64,000 bases of DNA, taken from positions 992,001-1,056,000 of the forward strand of contig NZ_QQRR01000002.1 of NCBI RefSeq assembly GCF_003439925.1, in the 5' to 3' direction. The notes under the pieces were generated by a model. That model was not told the DNA's origin, did not search any database, and saw only the letters and a program-made list of their open reading frames with translations. The DNA comes from Haloprofundus halophilus (lineage in GTDB: Archaea > Halobacteriota > Halobacteria > Halobacteriales > Haloferacaceae). Shown here piece by piece: positions 50,967 to 59,560 of the stretch; the stretch's first letter is position 1; every line of letters starts with the position of its first letter. A program made the translations under genes and the position numbers.

Positions 50967-52886
50967 ATGACGGAGTACGACTACGAGGAGCTCGGCCTCG
51001 TCGCGGGGCTGGAGATTCACCAGCAGCTCGACACCGCGACGAAGCTGTTCTGCGACTCGCCGACGGTGCGCCGCGAACCCGAGGAGGCGACGCGAACGTT
51101 CACGCGCTATCTCCACCCCACGCGGAGCGAACTCGGCGAGATGGACGAGGCGGCGCTGGAGGAGAGCCGCGTCGACCGCGAGTTCGAGTATCTCGCCTAC
51201 GACACCACCTGTCTCGTCGAGGAGGACGACGAGCCGCCGGCGGAACTCGACGGCGAAGCGCTCGACGTGGTGATGCAGATCGCGGAACTGATGGAGATGT
51301 CGGTCGTCGACCAGGTTCACGTGATGCGCAAAATCGTCGTCGACGGGTCGAACACCTCGGGGTTCCAGCGCTCGTCGCTCGTCGCCCAGGACGGCGAAAT
51401 CGAGACGAGCGAGGGCGCGGTGGGCATCGAGGACCTGATGCTCGAAGAGGAGTCCGCCCAGCGCATCGAAGAGCGCGACGACGGCGTGCTCTACGGCCTC
51501 GACCGCCTCGGCATCCCGCTGGTCGAAATCGGCACCAAACCGGACATCGCCTCGCCCGAGCAGGCGCGGGAAGCCGCCGAGACCATCGGGATGCTGCTCC
51601 GGTCGACGGGCAAAGTCAAGCGCGGGCTCGGCACGATTCGACAGGACGTCAACGTCTCCATCGCCGACGGCGCGCGCGTGGAGATGAAGGGCGTCCAGAG
51701 CCTCGACGACATCGACGACATCGTCCGCAACGAGGTCGGCCGACAGGTCGAACTGCTCGCCATCCGCGACGAGTTACGGGAGCGAGACGCCCACGTCGGC
51801 GACCCGCAGGACGTGACCGACGTGTTCGCCGACAGCGATTCCGGGGTCATTCGCGGCGCGCTGGATAGCGCGGAACGGAGTTCCGCGGATAGCTCGAGCG
51901 GGCAGAGCCCGCGAGAGGCGGGCGGCAAGGTCACCGGCGTCCGCCTCGCCGGCTTCGACGGGCTGGTCGGACGCGAGCTCCAGCCGGACCGCCGCCTCGG
52001 CACCGAACTGTCGGACCACGCCAAGCGCCACGGCGCGGGCGGCATCTTCCACACCGACGAACTGCCCGCCTACGGCGTCACCGAGGAGGAGGTCGAAGCG
52101 CTCCGCGAAGCCGTGGGAGCCGAGCCCGACGACGCGGTGGCCATCGTCGCCGCCGACGCTCAGACCGCGGACCTCGCCATCGACGCCGCCGCGGCGCGTG
52201 CGGCGGCCGCCATCGAGGGCGTCCCCGAGGAGACGCGAGGCGCGAACGACGACGGCACGACGCGCTACCTCCGGCCGCTGCCGGGCGCGGCGCGGATGTA
52301 CCCCGAGACGGACGTGCCGCCGGTCGAACCGGACCCCTCGGAGGTCGAGACGCCCGAACTGCTCACCGAGAAGGTCGACCGCTACCAGTCGGAGTTCGGT
52401 CTCGACGCGGGACTCGCCGAACAGGTGGCGTACGGCCGCCGGATGCCGCTGTTCGAGCGAGCCGTCGACGACGGTGCGGACCCGACGTTCGTCGCCGGGT
52501 TGGTCGAGAGTACCGTGACCGAACTGCGACGCGACGACGTAGCCGTCGAGAACCTCGGCGACGGCCACCTCCTGGCGGTCGTCGAACTCGTCACCGACGG
52601 CGACCTCGCCAAAGAGGGCGTCAACGAAGTGCTGACCCTCTTGGCGGAGAACCCGCAACTGTCCGCCGAGGAGGCCGTCGAGGAGGCGGGCCTCTCGGGC
52701 GTGAGCGAGGACGAAGTACGGGACGCTGTCGTCGGCGTCGTCGAGCGCAACGAAGAACAGGTCGAGGAGGAGGGGATGGCCGCCTTCTCGGGACTGATGG
52801 GCGAAGCGATGGGCGCGCTCCGCGGCCGCGCCGACGGCGAAGTGGTGAGCAGCGTACTCCGCGAAGAGATTCAAAAGCGCGCCTGA
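50967..52886 (+). CDS. gatE: Glu-tRNA(Gln) amidotransferase subunit E
   Basis: A 639-residue archaeal amidotransferase subunit that binds tRNA-Gln and works with GatD to make Gln-tRNA. GLVAGLEIHQQLDTATKLFC, DTTCLVEEDDEPP, VHVMRKIVVDGSNTSGFQRS, VPLVEIGTKPDI-like IPLVEIGTKPDIASPEQARE and GLGTIRQDVNVSIADGARVE are conserved. The central AspRS-like insertion (GFDGLVGRELQPDRRLGTEL) and the C-terminal YqeY-like helical domain are present. About 20 residues (around 301-321) before GKVTGVRLAGFDG are an unusual Ser/Arg-rich insertion encoded by palindromes. Confidence 0.95.
   Translation: MTEYDYEELGLVAGLEIHQQLDTATKLFCDSPTVRREPEEATRTFTRYLHPTRSELGEMDEAALEESRVDREFEYLAYDTTCLVEEDDEPPAELDGEALDVVMQIAELMEMSVVDQVHVMRKIVVDGSNTSGFQRSSLVAQDGEIETSEGAVGIEDLMLEEESAQRIEERDDGVLYGLDRLGIPLVEIGTKPDIASPEQAREAAETIGMLLRSTGKVKRGLGTIRQDVNVSIADGARVEMKGVQSLDDIDDIVRNEVGRQVELLAIRDELRERDAHVGDPQDVTDVFADSDSGVIRGALDSAERSSADSSSGQSPREAGGKVTGVRLAGFDGLVGRELQPDRRLGTELSDHAKRHGAGGIFHTDELPAYGVTEEEVEALREAVGAEPDDAVAIVAADAQTADLAIDAAAARAAAAIEGVPEETRGANDDGTTRYLRPLPGAARMYPETDVPPVEPDPSEVETPELLTEKVDRYQSEFGLDAGLAEQVAYGRRMPLFERAVDDGADPTFVAGLVESTVTELRRDDVAVENLGDGHLLAVVELVTDGDLAKEGVNEVLTLLAENPQLSAEEAVEEAGLSGVSEDEVRDAVVGVVERNEEQVEEEGMAAFSGLMGEAMGALRGRADGEVVSSVLREEIQKRA
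51864..51912 (+). repeat. Two palindromes forming an insertion inside gatE
   Basis: CGCGGAAC-GGA-GTTCCGCG (51869-51887) is flanked by GATAGC direct repeats (51864-51869 and 51888-51893), and GCGGGC-AGA-GCCCGC (51898-51912) follows. Together they encode an insertion (AERSSADSSSGQSPREAGG) in a surface loop where related GatE proteins run straight through. It is in frame, so the gene stays open. Confidence 0.75.
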
Positions 52887-52958
52887 GTCGCGAGCGCCCC
52901 GATTCTGTCGGTTGTTTTGGTTCCGACCGCGATTCACCGGTCCGTCGGCTCGCGTCCG

Positions 52959-53264
52959 CTACGCCGTCTCGACGGGGGAGAGGGTTATACAGCCGGGGCT
53001 CCGAACCGTCACCTCGAACCCCTCGTAGTCGAACGTGACGACTCGTCCGTTCGGTCGCGCTCCCGTGGCCGACTCGCCGAACAGCGTTTCGAGCGCATCG
53101 GGGTCGACGGCCGTGTACAGCGGGGTGATTTCGGTGGGAGAGCTGTTGCGTAGCGCCGAAACCGTCCGGACGAGCTCTTCGACGACGGAGTCGACGCACG
53201 GGTTGAACAGCGTACAGTAGTCGCTCGGAATCGAAGCACCGCTCACGTAGTTCTGTGCCGACAT
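52959..53264 (-). CDS. HalOD1 output domain protein
   Basis: A 101-residue protein. ITPLYTAVDPDALETLFGES (P-L-Y-x-x-V-D-P-D-A-L-x-x-L) is the HalOD1 signature, followed by VVTFDYEGFEVTVRSPGCIT. The N-terminal half (DSVVEELVRTVSALRNSSPT) fits too. ATG 53264 is preferred over an upstream in-frame start in AT-rich, non-conserved sequence. The output is thought to be signalling, but targets are unknown. Confidence 0.82.
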   Translation of the reverse strand: MSAQNYVSGASIPSDYCTLFNPCVDSVVEELVRTVSALRNSSPTEITPLYTAVDPDALETLFGESATGARPNGRVVTFDYEGFEVTVRSPGCITLSPVETA

Positions 53265-53402
53265 CAGACGGGTTACGGAACCGAGGCAAATAACCCGGCG
53301 TATCCCCCCAAATTTGGCTGCTTCCACTCGTTCGAGAGAGTCGTCTCGGCGAACCGATACGTCGGCCGAACGCCGAGACGGCGAAACGAGGAAACGGAGC
53401 GG

Positions 53403-53888
53403 TCACTCCTCGCCGAGTTCCTCGACGAGCGTTTCGACGCTGTAACTCTGTAACACCCGTTGGCTGTCGCGCAGCGTCGAGATGACGTACGTCGAGTTCG
53501 TCCGGTCGACCTCCTCGATCGACTCGAACTCCGAGATGAGTCGCTCGACCATCTCGCTGCCGGTCAGCCGAGCGATGACGATGAAGTCCGTCTCGCCCAT
53601 CGTGAAGTACGTCTGCGTGACTCCTTCGACCGCCATCAGCTTCTCGCCGACGTCCTCGTACGACCCGCTGTAGTCGGCCAGCACCTCGACGATGACGGTG
53701 ACGCCGAGTCCGAACTTCTCCAGGTCGACGTCGTAGAGGTCGTTCTCGATGATGCCGTCCTCCTTCAGGTTGTTCAGCCGGTAGTGAATCGTCGACACCG
53801 GGATACCCGTCGCTTCGTGGAGGCGCTCGGGGCTACCGGTCCCGAGGTCGGAGATGGCCTTCAGAAGCGTGATGTCGCGTTCGTCCAT
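53403..53888 (-). CDS. Lrp/AsnC-family regulator
   Basis: A 161-residue protein. The wHTH is MDERDITLLKAISDLGTGSP, then LHEATGIPVSTIHYRLNNLK. The RAM ligand domain spans about 60-145 (VTVIVEVLADYSGSYEDVGE, then MGETDFIVIARLTGSEMVER). It is divergent from the EamA transporter gene at 54081 with a 192-bp gap and may control it. Confidence 0.88.
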   Translation of the reverse strand: MDERDITLLKAISDLGTGSPERLHEATGIPVSTIHYRLNNLKEDGIIENDLYDVDLEKFGLGVTVIVEVLADYSGSYEDVGEKLMAVEGVTQTYFTMGETDFIVIARLTGSEMVERLISEFESIEEVDRTNSTYVISTLRDSQRVLQSYSVETLVEELGEE

Positions 53889-54080
53889 TGCGAACCGATT
53901 CGACCGTCGACCCTATGTAGCCACCGACGGGGGCGAGTTGGACGATTCTCCAACGATTGGGGTCCACGGGGCAGGTATCTACAGCGACCGCGACGGCAGT
54001 AACCCTCACGTTCTATCGGATGGGATTTTGTTGTAGCCAGATTTAATAAGGAGCGTAAATTACGAACGTGATACGAATCC

Positions 54081-55037
54081 ATGTCTCTTCGCCGGCTCTA
54101 TCGCCAACATTCGACCGCAGTGTTGTTCGCCTTCCTCGCCGCGTTCTGGGGCACCTCCTTCGTCGCCATCGAAGTCGGTCTCCACTACGTCCCGCCGCTG
54201 TACTTCGCGGGCGCGCGGTACGCCGTCGCGGGCGCGGTCGTCTTCGCGTACGCGTACGCGAAGGCCGACCGGTGGCTCCCCTCGGGACGCGACGAGTGGC
54301 TCGTCGTGAGCATCGCCGGACTGTTCCTCATCGGCGCGTACCACGGGCTGCTGTACCTCGGTGAGCTCCGCATCTCCGGTCCCGTCGCCGCCGTCGTCAT
54401 CAGCCTCACGCCCATCCTCACGGCCGTCTGCGCGAGCGCGCTCCTCCCCTCGAACGACCTCGGCGCCGCCGAACTCGCCGGTCTCGGGCTCGGTCTCGTC
54501 GGCGTCGTCGTGCTCGTCGCCCCCGACCCGACGGCGTTCGAACTCGGGTCGGCGCTCGGCGTCGCGCTCGTGTTCCTCAGCGCCGTCTCGTTCGCGCTCG
54601 GCGCGGTTCTGACCCGGCCGTTCGACTCCGACCTCCCGCTCGTCTCGATGGAGGCGTGGGCGATGCTACTCGGCGCTGGGTCGCTTTTCGTCGGCGGTGC
54701 GCTCCGCGGCGAATCGCTGTCGGCGGTTCACGTCACCCCGGTCGCCGTCGCCTCGTTTCTCTACCTGACGTTCGTCTCCGGCGTCGTCGGTTTCCTGCTC
54801 TACTTCGAACTGCTCGACCGGACCGGCCCGACCGAGATAAATCTCGTCGGCTACGCCGAACCGGTCGTCGCGACGCTGGCGAGCGCGGCGCTCGTCGGGC
54901 ACGTCGTCGAGACGAGTGCGGTCGTCGGTTTCGTCGCTATCTTCGCCGGCTTCGCCGTGTTGAAACGCGACGCGCTTCGGGAGTTCGCCACGCGGGACGT
55001 GCCGGCAACCAGCGACGTGTACCCGGACGCGGACTAG
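54081..55037 (+). CDS. EamA/DMT-superfamily transporter
   Basis: A 318-residue protein with ten membrane segments in two EamA repeats, e.g. VLFAFLAAFWGTSFVAIEVG (first repeat, W-G-x-x-F) and LVFLSAVSFALGAVLTRPFD (second). PVAAVVISLTPILTAVCASA is the conserved TM4 proline-rich segment. An exporter of amino acids or metabolites is likely. TATA-like TTTAATAAGG lies about 45 bp upstream. Confidence 0.87.
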   Translation: MSLRRLYRQHSTAVLFAFLAAFWGTSFVAIEVGLHYVPPLYFAGARYAVAGAVVFAYAYAKADRWLPSGRDEWLVVSIAGLFLIGAYHGLLYLGELRISGPVAAVVISLTPILTAVCASALLPSNDLGAAELAGLGLGLVGVVVLVAPDPTAFELGSALGVALVFLSAVSFALGAVLTRPFDSDLPLVSMEAWAMLLGAGSLFVGGALRGESLSAVHVTPVAVASFLYLTFVSGVVGFLLYFELLDRTGPTEINLVGYAEPVVATLASAALVGHVVETSAVVGFVAIFAGFAVLKRDALREFATRDVPATSDVYPDAD

Positions 55038-55058
55038 CCGTCTCCGGTGGGGCTCCGC

Positions 55059-56351
55059 TCAATCGGCCGAAAACGGCGACCGTCGGGTCGTCACGGTCTC
55101 TTCGACCTGCGTCCAGACCAACACCGCGCCGACGGCCGCCAGCGCCGCCCCGAAAGCGAACGGAACGGCGAACCCGAACGAGACGAGAAAGCCCGCCGAC
55201 AGCGGGCCGAACGCGACGCCGAAACCGAACGCCATCGTCAACACCGAGAGCGTCGTCCCCGACTTGCCGTCGGGCGCGAGGTCGCCCGCGAGTGCGAGCG
55301 CCGGCGCGAACACCATCGCTCCGGCGACGCCCTGCCCGAAGCGGGCGGCGAACATCAGCCACGGGTCGTACAGCACGCCCTGGACGAGCGTCGTCGGAAT
55401 CAACAGCACCATCCCGACCAGGATGAATATCCGCCGACCGTAGAAGTCGGTCGCCCGGCCGATCGGCACCTGGAGGAATATCTGGGCCAACACGAACGCC
55501 GCGAACTGGAGCCCGAACAGCGTCGGCCCCTGGTCGAGCCGCGTGTTGATGATGTCGCCCAGCGTGGCGAACAGCGCGATACCGACCGCCATGAAGAAGG
55601 AGACGACGCCGAGCGTGAACACCGGGTCGAGCACGCCTCGGCCGCTACGGTCGAACACGGAGAAGCTGTCCAGCGCGCCCCCGTCCTCGCCGGGCGACGC
55701 GTCCGCGGTGACGTTCTCGGGGTCGCGGATCAACCAGAGAATCAGGAAGAAACTGAGGCTCGCGGTCAGCGTCGCGAAGTAGAACGCGGCGTCGAAGCCG
55801 CTGAACTGAAGCTGCGTCCCGCCCACGCCGAACGCGTACGGACCCGCCGAGACGACGGCACCGGCCGCGATGGGGCCGACGCCGAAGCCGACGAGTCTGA
55901 ACGTGTTGTACGTCCCCATGTTGCCGCCGCGGTTCGTCTCCGAGGCCAGGTCGTTGACGAGCGCGACGGTGGTCGGGATGATGAGCGCGCCGGCGACTCC
56001 CTGGAGCACGCGCAAGCCGACGAGATGCCAGTACGACGACGCCAACGAGTACGAGAAACTGGCGACGCCGATGAGCAGCAAACCGACGAGGACGAATATT
56101 TTGCGCCTGCCGGTGCGGTCGGAGAGCCGCCCGGTAAAGGGCTGCAGCGGGCTGTTGACGAGGCCGAACAGCGAGAGGACGATACCGGTGATGGCGACTT
56201 CGGTCAGCCCGAACGTGTTGCCGGTGACGAACTCGCTCCCGATGAAAAGCGGGAGCACGACGATGAGAAACGAGTTGCCGACCGACTCGGTCATCCGCGC
56301 CAGCGCCAACGCCAGCACCTGCGGGTCGACTCCCAACCGGTTCGAGGTCAC
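55059..56351 (-). CDS. MFS transporter
   Basis: A 430-residue protein with 12 membrane segments. GTG 56351 is chosen because VTSNRLGVDPQVLALALARM leads directly into TM1 and because GGTGAG lies about 8 bp upstream; an earlier start would add non-conserved residues. Motif A: FTGRLSDRTGRRKIFVLVGL. A second copy, IGRATDFYGRRIFILVGMVL, lies after TM7. Sugar or drug family cannot be decided. Confidence 0.85.
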   Translation of the reverse strand: MTSNRLGVDPQVLALALARMTESVGNSFLIVVLPLFIGSEFVTGNTFGLTEVAITGIVLSLFGLVNSPLQPFTGRLSDRTGRRKIFVLVGLLLIGVASFSYSLASSYWHLVGLRVLQGVAGALIIPTTVALVNDLASETNRGGNMGTYNTFRLVGFGVGPIAAGAVVSAGPYAFGVGGTQLQFSGFDAAFYFATLTASLSFFLILWLIRDPENVTADASPGEDGGALDSFSVFDRSGRGVLDPVFTLGVVSFFMAVGIALFATLGDIINTRLDQGPTLFGLQFAAFVLAQIFLQVPIGRATDFYGRRIFILVGMVLLIPTTLVQGVLYDPWLMFAARFGQGVAGAMVFAPALALAGDLAPDGKSGTTLSVLTMAFGFGVAFGPLSAGFLVSFGFAVPFAFGAALAAVGAVLVWTQVEETVTTRRSPFSAD

Positions 56352-56560
56352 TCGGACCTCACCGAGGCTGTCACACTCATACACACGGTTGGGGGCATCA
56401 GCCCAATACGGTTGTGGAAGCGGCGGTCGGCGAGTGCACCTATCTGAGCGAGCGCCGGCGACCACAGCGGCTCCGAAAGCGACCGTCCGGGCGGTTACGC
56501 CGCGTCGTCGGGGACGGGACGCCGCAAAACTATTTGGACCGCTCGCGTGTCTGGACGGAC

Positions 56561-57001
56561 ATGCCCATCTACTTCGAGGATTTGGAGGTCGGAGCGACGA
56601 CCGAGTTCGGCGAGTACGAAGTGACCGAAGACGAGATAATCGAGTTCGCCGAGCGCTACGACCCGCAGTTCTTCCACGTCGACCCCGAGCGCGCCGCGGA
56701 GACGATGTACGGCGGCCTCATCGCCTCCGGATGGCACACGGCGTCGATGACGATGCGGATGCTCGTCGACGGCTTCCTCTCGAACGCCGCCTCGATGGGC
56801 GCGAAGGGCGTCGACGAACTCCGGTGGTACCGCCCGGTGCGGCCGGGCGACGTGCTGACGCTGCGAAACGAAGTGCTGGAGAAGACCGTCGAGAGCGACG
56901 AGCGCGGCCTCGCGCACGTGCGGACGACGACGCTGAACGGCGACGGCGAGGAGGTGTTCTCGATGGTCGGACTGGTGATGTTCGGTCGAAAACCGGAGTA
57001 G
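56561..57001 (+). CDS. MaoC-like (R)-specific hydratase
   Basis: A 146-residue hotdog-fold protein. EFAERYDPQFFHVDPERAAE is the hydratase-2 motif (D-x-x-x-x-H, catalytic Asp and His), then MYGGLIASGWHTASMTMRML and the RPVRPGDVLTLRNEV strand. It hydrates trans-2-enoyl-CoA, or acts on a related CoA ester. ATG 56561 gives the standard N-terminus. TATA-like AACTATTTGG lies about 30 bp upstream. Confidence 0.9.
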   Translation: MPIYFEDLEVGATTEFGEYEVTEDEIIEFAERYDPQFFHVDPERAAETMYGGLIASGWHTASMTMRMLVDGFLSNAASMGAKGVDELRWYRPVRPGDVLTLRNEVLEKTVESDERGLAHVRTTTLNGDGEEVFSMVGLVMFGRKPE

Positions 57002-57007
57002 GTCGAG

Positions 57008-57778
57008 CTATCGCCAGCGGTCGGGTTCGTCGTGCTTTTCGAGCAACTGGCGTCGGTGTCGGAGTTGGCGGTTCGTCCGCCGAAAGAGGCCCAGAAGCGT
57101 CGAAATCTCGCGGTCGGTCGGGTGCGCTCGGCCGACGAGGCGGCGCATCAGCCGCGTCGTCTTGTCGCGTTTGTGCTCGTCGTAGCCCGTCGCGTCGAGC
57201 AGGTCGCCGAAGAGGTCGTAGAATCGTTCGATATCCTCCTCGGGCGCGCGCGACAGCTCCACGTCGGGCAACTGCGTCTCCTCGACGGTCAGTTCCCGAA
57301 GTTCGTACATGAGCACGGTGGCGGCCTGTCCGAGGTTGAGCACGGGGTACTCCTCACTCGCGGGAATCGAACAGATCTCGTCCATCCGCTCCAGTTCCCC
57401 GTTGTCGAGGCCGGTCCCCTCGCGGCCGAAGACGAGCGCGGTGCGCGTCTCGACCTCTTTCAGGCTCTCGCGGAGTTCGACCGGCGTCTTGAACGGGTAG
57501 CGGACGTGACGACGGCTGTCCTCGTTCGTGATGGCCGTCGTGGCGACGGTGTGGTAGTTCTCGACGATATCGTCGAACTCGACCGTCTCGGCGTTCGGCA
57601 GGATGTCCTCGCGGGCGTGGCCGGCGAACCCGTAGGCGTCGCCGTCGCGGTGCAGTTCCGGGGGGTCGACGAGCTTCAGTTCCGAGAGCCCGAAGTTCTT
57701 CATCGCCCGCGCGATGGTGCCGACGTTGCCGGGCGTCTTCGGGTCGACGACGACGACGACCGGTTTCCGCCCGCTCAT
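57008..57778 (-). CDS. trmJ: SPOUT tRNA/rRNA 2'-O-methyltransferase, TrmJ family
   Basis: A 256-residue SPOUT enzyme. VVVVVDPKTPGNVGTIARAM (motif 1, with the Asn), TALVFGREGTGLDNGELERM (motif 2) and IPASEEYPVLNLGQAATVLM (motif 3) are the knotted SAM-binding segments. Its helical C-terminus (LMRRLVGRAHPTDREISTLL) matches archaeal TrmJ, which methylates nucleotide 32 of tRNA. ATG overlaps the stop of the upstream conserved gene by 4 bp. Confidence 0.92.
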   Translation of the reverse strand: MSGRKPVVVVVDPKTPGNVGTIARAMKNFGLSELKLVDPPELHRDGDAYGFAGHAREDILPNAETVEFDDIVENYHTVATTAITNEDSRRHVRYPFKTPVELRESLKEVETRTALVFGREGTGLDNGELERMDEICSIPASEEYPVLNLGQAATVLMYELRELTVEETQLPDVELSRAPEEDIERFYDLFGDLLDATGYDEHKRDKTTRLMRRLVGRAHPTDREISTLLGLFRRTNRQLRHRRQLLEKHDEPDRWR

Positions 57779-58377
57779 TTCTTCGGGTACTGCTGGCCGA
57801 GGTCCACGCCGTCGAAGTCCATCTCCTCGGGTTCGTCGTCGCCTTCCTCGTCGTTGTCGTCGCCTTCGTCCGCGTCGGGACCGTACTCGCGCAGGTCGAT
57901 TCGCTCGCCCTCGAACTCCTCGTTGATTCGTTGGTGGAGTTCGTTCGCGTCGGGGGGACTCGGCAGGTCGTCGGGGTCGGTGTCGACGTGTTCCATCCCG
58001 CCGTAGCCGTCGGGCGCGCGGCCGCCGTCGGCGAACCACTCCTGGAACTCGTCGCGGAACAGCTCGTCGCCGACGAACTCGCGGCCGCCGGCCTCGCGGA
58101 ACCAGTAGAGGAGGTCCGCCTCGTGCTCGTCGCAGAGGACGACTTCGTTCAGCGGTTCGCCGTAGACGATCGTCGCCTGTCGGCAGCGCCCGACGTTCTC
58201 CTCGCCGTGGACCAAGTAGCAGGCCTGGCACGGTTTCTCGACGAGCAGACTCAGGCGGAGGAGTCGCTGTCGGGGGTCCTCCGGAATCTCGTCGAGCGGT
58301 TTGAACTCTCCCTCCTCGGTGAAGATTTCGGACTCCTCGAACCGCCAGCCGCGGAGTCCGACGCTGACTTTCGCCAT
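57775..58377 (-). CDS. Conserved haloarchaeal hypothetical protein
   Basis: A 200-residue protein first in the trmJ operon. MAKVSVGLRGWRFEESEIFT opens a beta-rich region, then a probable zinc site CQACYLVHGEENVGRC with VLCDEHEADLLYWFRE (C-x2-C and C-x2-H). The last 60 residues are highly acidic (DEGDDNDEEGDDEPEEMDFD). The coupling with trmJ suggests a role in tRNA metabolism; no defined family. Confidence 0.7.
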   Translation of the reverse strand: MAKVSVGLRGWRFEESEIFTEEGEFKPLDEIPEDPRQRLLRLSLLVEKPCQACYLVHGEENVGRCRQATIVYGEPLNEVVLCDEHEADLLYWFREAGGREFVGDELFRDEFQEWFADGGRAPDGYGGMEHVDTDPDDLPSPPDANELHQRINEEFEGERIDLREYGPDADEGDDNDEEGDDEPEEMDFDGVDLGQQYPKK

Positions 58378-58447
58378 TACGCGGTGGTAGCCGGTCGCCG
58401 GATAAAAAGCACGTGACTTCGGCGGTTCGGGGGAGCGAGAGCACGAG

Positions 58448-59482
58448 CTACCGCGACTGAACCTCGCGCTCGGCCTGCTGAAGCCGCGACACCCGGTCGC
58501 TCACGGACGGGTGGGTCCGCAGGAACGTCCGGTAGACGAACGCCTCGTATCGGTCCGAGTAGTACGTCAGTGTCGCCGGTTGGTCGCCCTCCGCACCGAG
58601 CATGATGGGGTCGTCCGGTTCGACCTGCTCGGGGGAGACGACGGTGAACGCGGCGACGCTCTGGGCGCTGCGGAGGTCTTCGACCGGGTGTTTCCCGAGT
58701 TCCGTTTCGATGGACGCGAGCGCGCTCGCAAGCGACGCCGGGTCGCCGGTGATGGCGACGGCCCCGCGGTCGGCGGCGAGTTCGCGCACGCGGGAGAACG
58801 ACGCGATGAGCGACCGGCCCACGAAGGAGAACAGGCCGGCGACGAGCGCGACGACGGCCGAGAGAAACGCGACGACGAAGACGAGGCCGCGACCTCTGAC
58901 TGCACCGCCGCTACCGCTGGTGAGTCGCTCGCTGGTCGCACTCGACAGTTCGTGTAACCGGCTGGCGACGGCCGTCGGCACCGAAATCGCGGTCATCAGC
59001 GCAACGTCGCGATTCTTCACGTGCGCGAGTTCGTGAGCGACGACGGCCCGGAGTTCGGCGTCGTCGAGCGCGCGGAGCATCCCGAGCGAGACGACGAGTG
59101 TCGCGCCACCGGCCGTGTAGCCCGTGACGAACGCCTCGGGGGCGTCGTCGTCGGAGACGGCGATGGCGGGCATCGGGAGGTCGGCCTGCTGGGCGACGCT
59201 GCGGACGACGCGGTGGAGGCGCGGCGCGGTTTCGGCGTCGACTTCGTAGGCGTCGGCCTCGCGGACGACACGCGCACCTTGGGTCAGTTCGAGCGCGCCG
59301 AACCCGAGGAGAACGACGGCAGCGCCGACGGGCGCGACGACCATCGGCCAACCGAAGAACGCCGCGAGTCCGGCGAACCCGGCGACGAGGGCGGCGGCGA
59401 ACGTGAGGGAGACGACGCCGAGGAGGACGGTGGCGAGCGCCATGCGAACGAGGAGGGACCGGTCCATGCGTCTACTGGTCAT
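58448..59482 (-). CDS. htpX: HtpX-like M48 membrane metalloprotease
   Basis: A 344-residue protease acting in membrane quality control. Two N-terminal membrane segments (about 12-35 and 37-58), the zinc motif HELAHVKNRD (H-E-x-x-H) near residue 145, a second hydrophobic pair (about 185-225) and ELAADRGAV, which supplies the third zinc ligand. ATG 59482 is used; ATG 59467 is possible. Divergent from folP with 78 bp between. Confidence 0.92.
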   Translation of the reverse strand: MTSRRMDRSLLVRMALATVLLGVVSLTFAAALVAGFAGLAAFFGWPMVVAPVGAAVVLLGFGALELTQGARVVREADAYEVDAETAPRLHRVVRSVAQQADLPMPAIAVSDDDAPEAFVTGYTAGGATLVVSLGMLRALDDAELRAVVAHELAHVKNRDVALMTAISVPTAVASRLHELSSATSERLTSGSGGAVRGRGLVFVVAFLSAVVALVAGLFSFVGRSLIASFSRVRELAADRGAVAITGDPASLASALASIETELGKHPVEDLRSAQSVAAFTVVSPEQVEPDDPIMLGAEGDQPATLTYYSDRYEAFVYRTFLRTHPSVSDRVSRLQQAEREVQSR

Positions 59483-59560
59483 TCCGGTATCATAACTCCG
59501 TCGTCGACCACGACTACCGACACCGGACTGCCTATCACGGAGGCGTCCTTCCGAGAGGAT

